Assembly: GCF_024296865.1 (NCBI RefSeq) | Contig: NZ_CP101134.1 | Span: forward strand, 744,001-808,000 | From: Sphingobacterium sp. LZ7M1 | GTDB lineage: Bacteria > Bacteroidota > Bacteroidia > Sphingobacteriales > Sphingobacteriaceae | Direction: 5' to 3' | DNA length: 64,000 bases | Shown: piece after piece, positions 15,862 to 23,524 of the stretch | Layout: every line of letters begins with the position of its first letter | Numbering within the stretch: the first letter of the stretch is position 1 | Notes under the pieces: generated by a model | Seen by the model: the letters and a program-made list of their open reading frames with translations, nothing else | The model's database searches: none | Told to the model about the DNA's origin: nothing | Made by a program: the position numbers and the translations under genes

Positions 15862-16335
15862 TTATAAAATATTTAATAGTTGCTTAATACTTAAGTAATT
15901 AAATTTTTTGAATTTCATGGAAAAATCGGTGTCTAAGATAATGGTAGTAGGGAAAACAGCCCTGTTTTTGCTGCCCATTAAAATACTTGCCAAGGGGTGA
16001 TATTTTCCAGTCCTTTTGGATTTTAATTCGCTCGCGTAGACCTCTCCGTCGAATCTCACGGTATCTACGGATTCTGCGTCAAACTCTACGGCATAATATC
16101 CTGAATTGAGCTTTTCGATCACTTGTGGGTCTTTAAAGTTCTCTCCTAGCATCTTTTTGCAATAGGAACACCAATCAGTATGAAAGAAAATCAATACGGG
16201 TTTGGGCCTAACCGTCAAAGAATCACTCAATTGCTCAAAGGAAAGCCAGTTGACGGCAGGTTCGTTCCGCTCTTGAGCTTGGAGCGAACCTGCCGTCAAT
16301 AGGATGGCTATGGATATGAATTGTAACAACTTCAT
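15862..16335 (-). CDS. Secreted thioredoxin-like protein
   Basis: A 157-residue protein with a cleavable signal (residues 1-20, ending SLQA). The thioredoxin-type active site is CSYC (C56-C59) in the context VLIFFHTDWCSYCKKML, followed by FKDPQVIEKLNSGYYAVEFDAE. This places it among periplasmic thioredoxin_7/DUF255-like oxidoreductases. The cis-Pro position is FPTTIILD. Its ATG overlaps the stop of the TonB receptor gene by one base (TAATG), so the two are translationally coupled. It may keep thiols of a cofactor, or the receptor's CQNC pair, in the right redox state, but that is inference. Confidence 0.85.
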   Translation of the reverse strand: MKLLQFISIAILLTAGSLQAQERNEPAVNWLSFEQLSDSLTVRPKPVLIFFHTDWCSYCKKMLGENFKDPQVIEKLNSGYYAVEFDAESVDTVRFDGEVYASELKSKRTGKYHPLASILMGSKNRAVFPTTIILDTDFSMKFKKFNYLSIKQLLNIL

Positions 16336-18674
16336 TAGTGAAAATGTCCTACCTTGATACCGAAGGTAACTGTCCTTGGTCTTGATGGTCCATAGATATA
16401 ATTGGAGTCACGCAAAGCGCCTTTGTCAAAATCTTTTTGGAAAGCATTGAAGACGTTTTGCATTCCACCGAACACTTCAATGCTGAAGTCTTTCTTCAGG
16501 GAGAAAGTGTAACCTAAACGGAAGTTTGCTTCCACAAAATTTGGAGAGTTTTTCAAGATCATCTCTTCGCCTTCCAAGACATGCGGCACGATCATACTAC
16601 CGGTGTAAACACCAGTAATGTCAACGTTAAATGGTTCCAATGGTTTCCAGTTGGCATTAAAGTAACCGTAAACGTTTGGTGTACGAACAAACTTTTTGCT
16701 GCTGATATTCTCTGCAGGAGTTTTACCTTCATACAAGAGCTGCTCATCGGTATATTCAGAGCGTTGAACCGTTCCGCCCATCTGGAAACTATATTTTGAA
16801 GATGGAGCAATATTCAATTCCACGTTGGAACCATATACCTTTGCTCCAGATCCATTGCGCATTTCCTGGATGATCAAGTTTTCATCTTGGGAGGTCATGA
16901 TATTGGTGAATGGATTTTGGAGATCGGTATAGAAACCTTCCAATAGTAAACTGGTCTGTACAGAACCAAAGTTTTTGGTAATGTTAAATGAACCCGTGTA
17001 GGCATTGGAATATTCGGTCTTTAGGTTTTCGCCGATCAATACGAACACTTGTTGCCCTCCGATGGAAGTGACGTGCATATCCTCGTTGAAAGCTTGTGGA
17101 GCACGGAATCCTCGGGCATATCCACCCCTGAATTGCAGGTAATCTGTAATGTCATATAGTAAGGTAAACCTAGGGCTGAATGTGCCAAAGTTTTGGGCAG
17201 AATTTCTATTGTATCCGGCCAATTTATAGTTTCCATCCACATAAGTGTAATCATAACGGGCACCAATCAAGGTTTTAAGGTTTTCGAGGATATTCCACTC
17301 GTACTGCGCATAAGAACCCACTCCATGTGTCTTTTGATCGATCAGTCGAGCGTATCCAGGGATATTGTCCTTAGTTCTATTGTTGTTGTATTCCACCCCA
17401 GCTGTTATGACATCGCGTTCGAAGGTATAGGTATATTGCGCACCTACAACCATGGCAAAATCATCGGTATCACCGTATGCATTGGAAGCCAAGACGCTGT
17501 CTTGAGCAGTTCTGCCGCCTCCTAGACCACCATAGAAGCTTTCTCTATCGGTGATCTGGCCGGAGCCATAGATGGACAGTTTATGTTTGTAATCCTTAGA
17601 ATACTGATCATAGGTCAAACCTCCGATGAAGGTGTTAGTCCTTAACTGTTCCGTTACATCGGTAAAGTGTGGAGCTTTGTCCAGATTGTCACCACCTCTT
17701 CGGAATTCATTCAAGGCACTTAAGTCTAAAGTAATCTTATTGAATTCAGAAGGCTTATAGAAGGCTTTTGTGCCAAAAGTGATGTTCTTCAATTTGGTCA
17801 TTTCCGAAAAACCGTCGCCATTTGCGTCATAGGCTTGACGGTTACGGTGCATTCCGTAGAAAGTAGCACCTGCTTTAAGATCATTGTCTACATAAGAGGT
17901 GTTGAAATCAATGGTGTTGTCCCAAGCTTGTCCATCGATGATGGAGTTGGTCGATTTAATCTGCCAATCGTTTTCAACAGGGTCTTTGGTAATGATATTG
18001 ATCGTTCCGGCAATGGCATTTGCACCAAATAGGGCAGAACCACCTGAACGTACCACCTCGATGCGGTCTATCATGGATGTTGGAATCTGGTCCAAGCCAT
18101 ACACACTGTTTAAGGCTGAGAAAACAGAGCGCGAGTTGATCAAGATCTGTGAATATGCCCCTTCCATTCCATTTAATCGCACTTGGGTAAAGCCACAGTT
18201 TTGGCAATTGTTTTCCACCCGAACCCCAGGTTGGTAGTTCAAGGTTTCAGACATGGCCACAGACTGTGTTGCGGTAAATAGTTTAGGACTCAATACATTC
18301 ACGATTACCGGCGCCTTTTTTCTTTCCATACCGTAACGGGAAGCACTGACCACCACTTCGTTCAAGTTTAAGTTGTCTTCATGCAGGACGATGTTCAATC
18401 CTGATTCGTTTGCACTGAACTGTTTTTTAGCATTTTGGTAGCCTACCGCCCTTACGGAAAGGCTTTTGCTGTTTTGGCCTTTGGTATCCAGTTCGAAATA
18501 TCCTAGGCTATCGGTTGAAGTTCCCACTTTGGTGCCATCCAATAGAATGGTTGCATTTGGGACAGCTTGTTGTTTGTCATTGATTACGCGACCTGAAATT
18601 TGGGCATAGACTGCCTGATTGCCTAGGCCAAGGCATATAATGATCAGGAAATTCCTGAGTAGAAATAATTTCAT
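16335..18674 (-). CDS. TonB-dependent outer-membrane receptor with CQNC motif
   Basis: A 779-residue receptor. The start is set at 18674, because the longer open frame to 18806 adds 44 residues ahead of an obvious signal peptide (LFLLRNFLIIICLGLGNQAVYAQ). A carboxypeptidase-like domain (ISGRVINDKQQAVPNATILLDG) precedes the plug, which has NLNEVVVSASRYGMERKKAP as TonB-box region, then NNCQNCGFTQVRLNGMEGAY (C157, C160) and RIEVVRSGGSALFGANAIAG. The C-terminal barrel ends VTFGIKVGHFH. It looks like a siderophore, haem or metal-complex receptor of the CirA/FepA type, not a SusC. Gene order is His-rich protein, receptor, thioredoxin. The substrate is not identifiable; the unusual CxxC in the plug fits metal or thiol chemistry. 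Confidence 0.9.
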   Translation of the reverse strand: MKLFLLRNFLIIICLGLGNQAVYAQISGRVINDKQQAVPNATILLDGTKVGTSTDSLGYFELDTKGQNSKSLSVRAVGYQNAKKQFSANESGLNIVLHEDNLNLNEVVVSASRYGMERKKAPVIVNVLSPKLFTATQSVAMSETLNYQPGVRVENNCQNCGFTQVRLNGMEGAYSQILINSRSVFSALNSVYGLDQIPTSMIDRIEVVRSGGSALFGANAIAGTINIITKDPVENDWQIKSTNSIIDGQAWDNTIDFNTSYVDNDLKAGATFYGMHRNRQAYDANGDGFSEMTKLKNITFGTKAFYKPSEFNKITLDLSALNEFRRGGDNLDKAPHFTDVTEQLRTNTFIGGLTYDQYSKDYKHKLSIYGSGQITDRESFYGGLGGGRTAQDSVLASNAYGDTDDFAMVVGAQYTYTFERDVITAGVEYNNNRTKDNIPGYARLIDQKTHGVGSYAQYEWNILENLKTLIGARYDYTYVDGNYKLAGYNRNSAQNFGTFSPRFTLLYDITDYLQFRGGYARGFRAPQAFNEDMHVTSIGGQQVFVLIGENLKTEYSNAYTGSFNITKNFGSVQTSLLLEGFYTDLQNPFTNIMTSQDENLIIQEMRNGSGAKVYGSNVELNIAPSSKYSFQMGGTVQRSEYTDEQLLYEGKTPAENISSKKFVRTPNVYGYFNANWKPLEPFNVDITGVYTGSMIVPHVLEGEEMILKNSPNFVEANFRLGYTFSLKKDFSIEVFGGMQNVFNAFQKDFDKGALRDSNYIYGPSRPRTVTFGIKVGHFH

Positions 18675-18846
18675 ATATAATTTTAACTGTTCAATTACAT
18701 TTGAATCCCTGAAAGAACAGGTATCCAAATAGGGTAGGGCATCATTCGCGCCACTACGTAAATTAATGAATTGCGAACCTGATTGAGCAGTATAATCCCA
18801 TAGCATATAGGATTGGAGCCAATAGGTTCAAAAAGAAAAATATTGA

Positions 18847-19209
18847 TTAAGCTAAAATTGAAGGGGGGCCACGTCCAGCACGGATATCGTGGATTTGGAA
18901 AACAATATTAAAGGTCTTGAATCCGAATTCATAGACATTGAATTCAGGTAAGATCGGTGCTTCAAATACAAATGGGGACCAATGTAAGTAAGAACCTTGG
19001 TAGACAATATCCAAGAATCGGATTTCAGCATCGGAATGGTGATGGTGGTGATTCTTTTCGCCAAGGTTATAGGGGTGGATGTGCGTGACTATCTCCCCGG
19101 TTGAGGTGACCTCTTTGTGCATGAAGACCACGCCAGAGACGATGATGCCACACATCCATACTAGAAGGAAATGGGCAACGAATTGGCGGTATGAGGTTAG
19201 TCTATGCAT
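18847..19209 (-). CDS. Small His-rich membrane-anchored protein
   Basis: The 120-residue protein has one N-terminal hydrophobic helix (about 8-30), then HIHPYN and a run of five histidines (54-58, EKNHHHHHSDAEI), which suggests a metal-binding periplasmic segment. The tail ends RAGRGPPSILA; an RGPP tail is common in small Bacteroidota proteins encoded just upstream of TonB receptors. No named domain was recognised. It is the first gene of the set with the TonB receptor (173 nt downstream) and the thioredoxin-like gene. A 19-bp palindrome lies 25 nt upstream of its start. A role in metal capture or sensing is likely, but the metal is unknown. Confidence 0.7.
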   Translation of the reverse strand: MHRLTSYRQFVAHFLLVWMCGIIVSGVVFMHKEVTSTGEIVTHIHPYNLGEKNHHHHHSDAEIRFLDIVYQGSYLHWSPFVFEAPILPEFNVYEFGFKTFNIVFQIHDIRAGRGPPSILA

Positions 19210-19225
19210 GCACTGGTCAAATATC

Positions 19226-19252
19226 TGCTAAAATTAGCAATTAAATTGCTAA
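19226..19252 (-). promoter_or_regulatory. Operator candidate: three alternating TTAGCA half-sites
   Basis: 19234-19252 is TTAGCAAT TAA ATTGCTAA, a perfect 8-bp inverted repeat. TGCTAA at 19226-19231 adds a third half-site, giving an overlapping TGCTAA aa TTAGCA palindrome. It lies just upstream of the His-rich protein gene and just after panD. The arrangement resembles binding sites of dimeric metalloregulators, but the consensus does not match a Fur or Zur box I know. Confidence 0.55.
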
Positions 19253-19261
19253 GATCAGTGT

Positions 19262-19609
19262 TTAAACGATTTTATTGTGTTCATCTGGGAACACAAGCAA
19301 TGGTTTGTGGTTTCTTGCTTCCTCACGTTCCATTAAGGCGTAAGAAATAATGATTACGATATCGCCAACCTGTACCAGGCGGGCAGCAGCTCCGTTCAAG
19401 CAGATTGTTCCAGTACCGCGTTCACCTGGAATGACGTAGGTTTCAAGCCTTGCGCCATTATTATTGTTGACAATCTGTACTTTTTCATTGGCAATAATAT
19501 CCGCAGCATCCATTAGGTCTTGATCAATGGTTATGCTTCCCACATAATTCAATTCAGCTTGCGTAACGCGAGCTCTATGAATTTTTGATTTCATTACTTC
19601 TATCATCAT
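19262..19609 (-). CDS. panD: Aspartate 1-decarboxylase
   Basis: It makes beta-alanine from L-aspartate for pantothenate. This pyruvoyl enzyme is made as a proenzyme that cleaves itself between G24 and S25; the site is in [22 protein letters not shown] upstream and [25 protein letters not shown] downstream are the standard family segments. Counting from the first of the two ATGs gives the E. coli numbering of the cleavage site exactly. It follows panC by 44 nt on the same strand but has its own -7 box in the gap, so it may be expressed both with panC and alone. Confidence 0.97.
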   Translation of the reverse strand: MMIEVMKSKIHRARVTQAELNYVGSITIDQDLMDAADIIANEKVQIVNNNNGARLETYVIPGERGTGTICLNGAAARLVQVGDIVIIISYALMEREEARNHKPLLVFPDEHNKIV

Positions 19610-19613
19610 GATG

Positions 19614-19621
19614 CAAAGTTA
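19614..19621 (-). promoter_or_regulatory. Putative -7 element of panD
   Basis: TAACTTTG on the minus strand, four bases before the panD ATG pair. If it is used, the panD transcript would be leaderless or nearly so. No clear -33 TTTG is visible. Confidence 0.45.
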
Positions 19622-19653
19622 CTCTTTTAATATAAAACAGCTTAAAAATTATT

Positions 19654-20508
19654 CTAACGGGAAAGTAATATGTTGTCGATCAAACGTACCTTTTCTACCC
19701 ATGCAGCGATCAGTGCAACGTAGTCTTTGCCTGATTCGATATTGTCGACAGGGGCCAAGGTGCTGGTTTCACATATACTTAGGTATTCCAATTCCACAGC
19801 AGGGTTGGAGGCAATAATTGTTTTTGCTCCATCCAATAGTTCAGCAACGGACTTCTGCTCCAGGTTGTCCTGGATAAAGCGAAGGGCAGTAATTATAGTT
19901 AGGGCATTTTCTTTACCTTCTTCAGAAAGGCGTGCATTTCTAGAACTCAATGCCAAACCTGCCTCACTTCTGATAATAGGGCAGATCAGGAGTTTGATGT
20001 CCAGGTTTTTGATGTCAATCATGCGTTGGATGACCATGACCTGTTGGAAGTCTTTTTGGCCGAAGCAAGCTTGGTTCGGTTTTACCAGATCAAATAGCTT
20101 AAAAACGATCTGTGTAACACCTTGGAAGTGCCCAGGGCGGTGTTCACCTTCCCAGATTTGATCTAGGTTTCCTAGGTTGATATGCCATTCTGGGTCGTTT
20201 TCAGGATACATCTCCTCAACGGTCGGCATAAAGAGGATATCACAGCCTACCGACTCCAATAGGGCGATATCATTTTCAATAGGGCGTGGGTATTTCTCCA
20301 GGTCCTTAGGGTCATTAAATTGAGTTGGATTGACAAAAATGCTACATACCGTGATGTCGGTAAGGGGTTTGGCATAGTTGATCAAGGAGAGGTGACCTTC
20401 ATGCAGCGCGCCCATGGTTGGTACCAGGGTGATGACTTGATTTTGTTGGCGGATTCCAGCAAGTTCATGTTGGAGTTCCTGTTTAGTGCGAAAAATTTTC
20501 ACGGTCAA
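19654..20508 (-). CDS. panC: Pantothenate synthetase
   Basis: It joins pantoate and beta-alanine with ATP to give pantothenate. The 284-residue length is normal. The adenylylate-forming signatures are LVPTMGALHEGHLSLI (HIGH-like HEGH), VSIFVNPTQFNDPKDLEKYP (here CSIFVNPTQF), GHFQGVTQIVFKLF, FGQKDFQQVMVI and the KMSKS-like LALSSRNARL. It works with panD directly downstream. It is divergent from the glycogen-synthase-domain gene at 20648, an arrangement often seen in Bacteroidota. Confidence 0.97.
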   Translation of the reverse strand: MTVKIFRTKQELQHELAGIRQQNQVITLVPTMGALHEGHLSLINYAKPLTDITVCSIFVNPTQFNDPKDLEKYPRPIENDIALLESVGCDILFMPTVEEMYPENDPEWHINLGNLDQIWEGEHRPGHFQGVTQIVFKLFDLVKPNQACFGQKDFQQVMVIQRMIDIKNLDIKLLICPIIRSEAGLALSSRNARLSEEGKENALTIITALRFIQDNLEQKSVAELLDGAKTIIASNPAVELEYLSICETSTLAPVDNIESGKDYVALIAAWVEKVRLIDNILLSR

Positions 20509-20574
20509 AAATTAGAAATAAGGTGCAAAAATGGGGAATAAAGTTTAAATTATAAAATGATGATTTTTAATCAA

Positions 20575-20605
20575 TTGTAAAATTGATAAATTAATTGTAT
20601 CTTTG
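20575..20605 (+). promoter_or_regulatory. Putative promoter of the glycogen-synthase-domain gene
   Basis: TTG at 20575-20577, a 20-nt gap, then TATCTTTG at 20598-20605. This is close to the Bacteroidota consensus TTTG-N19-21-TAnnTTTG and lies 42 nt before the ATG at 20648. Confidence 0.65.
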
Positions 20606-20647
20606 TAGACCGATTTTACTATTCAATAATATAAAAAACAGTTGGAG

Positions 20648-21469
20648 ATGGCAAAAACGAAAATCTTGTTTATAACCCATGAAATGTCGCCTTTCCTTGA
20701 ACTAAGTAAAATTTCTGAAATAACACGCCAGTTACCACATGCTATGCAAGAAAAAGGGTTCGAAATCCGAATTCTGATGCCGCGTTTTGGTAATATTAAT
20801 GAGCGCAGAAATCGTCTTCATGAAGTGATAAGGTTGTCGGGAATGAACATAGTGGTGGACAATAATGATAATCCGCTAATTATTAAGGTAGCATCATTGC
20901 CAGCGGCAAGGATGCAGGTGTACTTCTTGGACAATGAAGAGTACTTTCAGCGGAAAAAAGTTTTTCGTGATGAGCATGGTAAGGGCTTTGCAGACAATAA
21001 TGAGCGTTCATTATTCTTCTGTAAAGGCGCTTTGGAAACCGTTAAGAAACTAGGATGGTCGCCAGATGTGGTTCACTGTCATGGATGGTTTACCGCGATG
21101 GTACCTGCTTACTTGAAAACAGTTTATCAGGATGATCCTACATTCAAAGATTCCAAAGTGTTCTTCTCCTTGTACAATGAAGAATTCGGAAACGATTCTT
21201 TAGGAAGCAAGTATGCTGAGATGGCTGCGCAGTCAGACATTGATGCGAGCAAATTGAAGGATTATGGGTCTGGCAGTTATGTTGATATCTATAAAGGTGC
21301 TCTATCCTTTACAGACGTTGTCGTGAAAGCCGACGCAGACATCAATCCGGAAATTCTTTCTTACATCCAAGAAAATAACATCCGTACCTTCGAACCTTCG
21401 TCAGATGAGGACTATGAAGCCTTTTCTGAACTATATGATGAGTTCGTAAACGAAGAAGTTTCAGCCTAA
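20648..21469 (+). CDS. Glycogen/starch synthase N-terminal (GT5) domain protein
   Basis: The 273 residues cover only the N-terminal half of a GT5 starch/glycogen synthase: KILFITHEMSPFLELSKISE (normally with KVGGL-like spacing), LMPRFGNINERR, VYFLDNEEYFQRKKVF, ERSLFFCKGALETVKKLGWS and PDVVHCHGWFTAMVPAYLK. The C-terminal Rossmann domain, with its nucleotide-sugar site, is absent, and the frame ends in an acidic tail (EPSSDEDYEAF). Such truncated homologues are seen in Bacteroidota next to panC, so this is probably a real family and not a broken gene. Glucosyltransferase activity is unlikely without the second domain; a glucan-binding or regulatory role is inference. The ATG at 20648 is preferred over a TTG two codons upstream. 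Confidence 0.85.
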   Translation: MAKTKILFITHEMSPFLELSKISEITRQLPHAMQEKGFEIRILMPRFGNINERRNRLHEVIRLSGMNIVVDNNDNPLIIKVASLPAARMQVYFLDNEEYFQRKKVFRDEHGKGFADNNERSLFFCKGALETVKKLGWSPDVVHCHGWFTAMVPAYLKTVYQDDPTFKDSKVFFSLYNEEFGNDSLGSKYAEMAAQSDIDASKLKDYGSGSYVDIYKGALSFTDVVVKADADINPEILSYIQENNIRTFEPSSDEDYEAFSELYDEFVNEEVSA

Positions 21470-21487
21470 GCTGAGGATAAAAAGAGA

Positions 21488-21526
21488 CCAAAAAAGGGCA
21501 GAGATCAATTCTCTGCCCTTTTTTGG
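21488..21526. terminator. Intrinsic terminator, 16-bp stem
   Basis: CCAAAAAAGGGCAGAG (21488-21503) pairs with CTCTGCCCTTTTTTGG (21511-21526) around a 7-nt loop. It ends the glycogen-synthase-domain gene and separates it from ispF. Confidence 0.92.
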
Positions 21527-21591
21527 ATTTTGATTTTGAACCAGGGTATGGCAAGCGAAGCCGAGCCATATTATGGTTCAATAATATTCCT

Positions 21592-21599
21592 TATCTTCG
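21592..21599 (+). promoter_or_regulatory. Putative -7 element of ispF
   Basis: TATCTTCG, one base from TAnnTTTG, four bases before the ispF ATG at 21604. It suggests a leaderless or very short-leader transcript. Confidence 0.35.
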
Positions 21600-21603
21600 T
21601 TAC

Positions 21604-22089
21604 ATGAAAATTAAAGTAGGATTTGGCTTTGATGTCCATCAGATGAAGGCGGGACATCCATTTGTTGTTGGCGGTGTTACCTTAGATCATCATGCGGGGG
21701 CTTTTGGGCATTCGGATGCGGATGTTTTGGCGCATGCGATCTGCGATGCGATTTTGGGTGCTGCAAATCTGGAAGATATCGGATACCATTTTCCGAATAC
21801 GGATGATCGCTGGAAGGGAGCCAATAGTTTGGACCTGTTGAGACATTGTATCAAGTTGATCAAGGATAAGGGCTTTGAGTTGGGTAATATTGATGGGATG
21901 CTTTGTTTAGAGGCGCCAAAGATCAAACCTTATATTCCGCAGATGAAAGCGAATATTGCGGAGGCTGCCGGAATTTCTGTTGAAGATGTTTCCATTAAAG
22001 CGACGACAAATGAGCAGATGGGCTTTATAGGTAGGGAAGAAGGTGTGGTAGCATATGCAGTCTGTTTGTTGGAGAAAACAAATTATTGA
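21604..22089 (+). CDS. ispF: 2-C-methyl-D-erythritol 2,4-cyclodiphosphate synthase
   Basis: It cyclises CDP-methylerythritol 2-phosphate in the MEP isoprenoid pathway. The protein has 161 residues. Zinc ligands D10 and H12 (GFGFDVHQ) and H44 (HSDADVLAHAICDAILGA) are in place, as are the later KATTNEQMGFIGREEG substrate-loop residues. The longer frame from 21523 is rejected, since it would begin inside the upstream terminator and adds non-conserved residues. Its 3' end overlaps that of the convergent MFS gene by 7 nt. ispG, a later step of the same pathway, is at 60752. Confidence 0.97.
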   Translation: MKIKVGFGFDVHQMKAGHPFVVGGVTLDHHAGAFGHSDADVLAHAICDAILGAANLEDIGYHFPNTDDRWKGANSLDLLRHCIKLIKDKGFELGNIDGMLCLEAPKIKPYIPQMKANIAEAAGISVEDVSIKATTNEQMGFIGREEGVVAYAVCLLEKTNY

Positions 22090-23300
22090 TTAAATCGTCT
22101 AAAGTAATTGATGGCAATAACAGTTGCCGTCAAAGCTAAAAGACTTCCAAGATAAAATGGTGCGCTCGGTAGATATATCGGGCCATTTTTTTTGGTGAAA
22201 TAGGAGAATAAGGTTGTCATGAGTAAAGGTCCGATGATGGCCGTCAGACTGATAATACTGGCCAAACCGCCTTGAATCTGTCCTTGTTCGTTGGCTGGGG
22301 TATGATTGGAGATGGAACTCTGCATGGCAGGTCCAGCGATTCCGGCAAATACATAAAAAATACTGGAGACAAAAAGGGCTAAGGTTCCTCCCGCCAATCC
22401 AAAACCAAGTAAGGAAATACAATTCAGCAATAGCCCAAAAATTATACTCTTTGGTATGCCAATCTTAGGGATGATGACTCGGATCAGTCCAGCTTGCACA
22501 ATGGTAAGTAGGACGCCAATGATCCCTAAGGAATAGCCCACCATCCGTTCATCCCAGTGGAACTTTTCCATGGTAAAGTAGGACCATGTACTCTGCACGG
22601 CATGTGCGGCAATATTGATCAAGAAAATACAGATGACCAAGGGCATGATCACGGGGTATTTTCTGATATGTCGGAAGCTTCCTACCGGATTAGCATTGAT
22701 CCAGCGGAAATTCCTGCGGTGTTCTTTAGGCAATGATTCGGGAACCACAAAATAACCATATAGGAAATTGAGAAAGGTAAGCCCTGCAGCGGCAAAGAAT
22801 GGGTATCGAGGGCCATAATGCCCTAAAACTCCACCGATTACTGGTCCGATAATAAATCCAAGACCAAAGGCGGCACCGAGCAGGCCAAAATTCTGAGCTT
22901 TATTTTCCTTGGTTGAGACATCGGCAATATAGGCTGCTGCCACGGTATGGCTTGCTCCGGTGATTCCAGCGACCAATCTTCCAACGAAGAGCCAGAAAAT
23001 ACTGGGTGCAAAGCCTATCAGGAGGTAGTTGATGGTAAATCCAAAAAGGGAGCAGAGCAGGACAGGTCTTCGCCCATAATGGTCACTTAAATTTCCGAGG
23101 ATGGCGGCGAAGAAGAATTGGGTGAAAGCATAGCAGAAAGTCAACCAGCCACCATAAGCAGAAGCTTGGCTGAGGTTGCCGTGGATCAGTTCCTTGATCA
23201 GGGCAGGCATTACAGGGATAATAATTCCTAAACCAATGGAGTCTAAAACTACAGTAATAAATATAAAAAGTAACCCGGCTTGAGATTTTATTTTCGGCAT
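22083..23300 (-). CDS. MFS transporter, TetA-like drug exporter family
   Basis: A 405-residue protein with 12 hydrophobic segments. Family traits are DSIGLGIIIPVMPALI in helix 1, motif A after helix 2 (GNLSDHYGRRPVLL), GRLVAGITGASHTVAAAYIAD in helix 4-5 (motif D/B region) and the antiporter motif C-like GFIIGPVIGGVLG. This pattern is that of proton-drug antiporters of the DHA1 (TetA) group, although many such chromosomal proteins do not confer resistance. There is no adjacent TetR regulator. It is a single gene, convergent with ispF. Confidence 0.88.
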   Translation of the reverse strand: MPKIKSQAGLLFIFITVVLDSIGLGIIIPVMPALIKELIHGNLSQASAYGGWLTFCYAFTQFFFAAILGNLSDHYGRRPVLLCSLFGFTINYLLIGFAPSIFWLFVGRLVAGITGASHTVAAAYIADVSTKENKAQNFGLLGAAFGLGFIIGPVIGGVLGHYGPRYPFFAAAGLTFLNFLYGYFVVPESLPKEHRRNFRWINANPVGSFRHIRKYPVIMPLVICIFLINIAAHAVQSTWSYFTMEKFHWDERMVGYSLGIIGVLLTIVQAGLIRVIIPKIGIPKSIIFGLLLNCISLLGFGLAGGTLALFVSSIFYVFAGIAGPAMQSSISNHTPANEQGQIQGGLASIISLTAIIGPLLMTTLFSYFTKKNGPIYLPSAPFYLGSLLALTATVIAINYFRRFNQ

Positions 23301-23424
23301 ATGCTACTCTAAATATACTGTTTTTTTTGCCCCTGAAAACGGAATCAGGAAAGAAATTTGGAGCTTAGACCACATTTTTTGGAACTATAAGGGTCAAGAT
23401 TTATTTACATCGGGAAAAATATGG

Positions 23425-23455
23425 TATTTTTGTTGTTGCCAAATGAGATTTGGCA
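23425..23455 (+). promoter_or_regulatory. Putative -7 element and start-proximal hairpin of the PBP gene
   Basis: TATTTTTG at 23425-23432 matches TAnnTTTG, with TTTA about 19 nt upstream as a weak -33. A perfect 8-bp inverted repeat (TGCCAAAT GAG ATTTGGCA, 23437-23455) begins 5 nt later, at the expected transcription start, so it could be an operator or a 5' stabilising stem. Confidence 0.45.
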
Positions 23456-23524
23456 CACTTACTGTTTATAGGGAAATGGACTTAAAGTAGTAAGGATAAG
23501 TTCGTTGTTTCATTAATTTATCAA

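Noticed and set aside
18675..18806. Extended start for the TonB receptor
   Set aside because: It would add 44 residues ahead of a clear signal peptide starting at 18674, and these have no conserved features.
21523..21603. Upstream extension of ispF
   Set aside because: It would start inside the terminator hairpin, and the family begins at MKIKVGFGFDVH.
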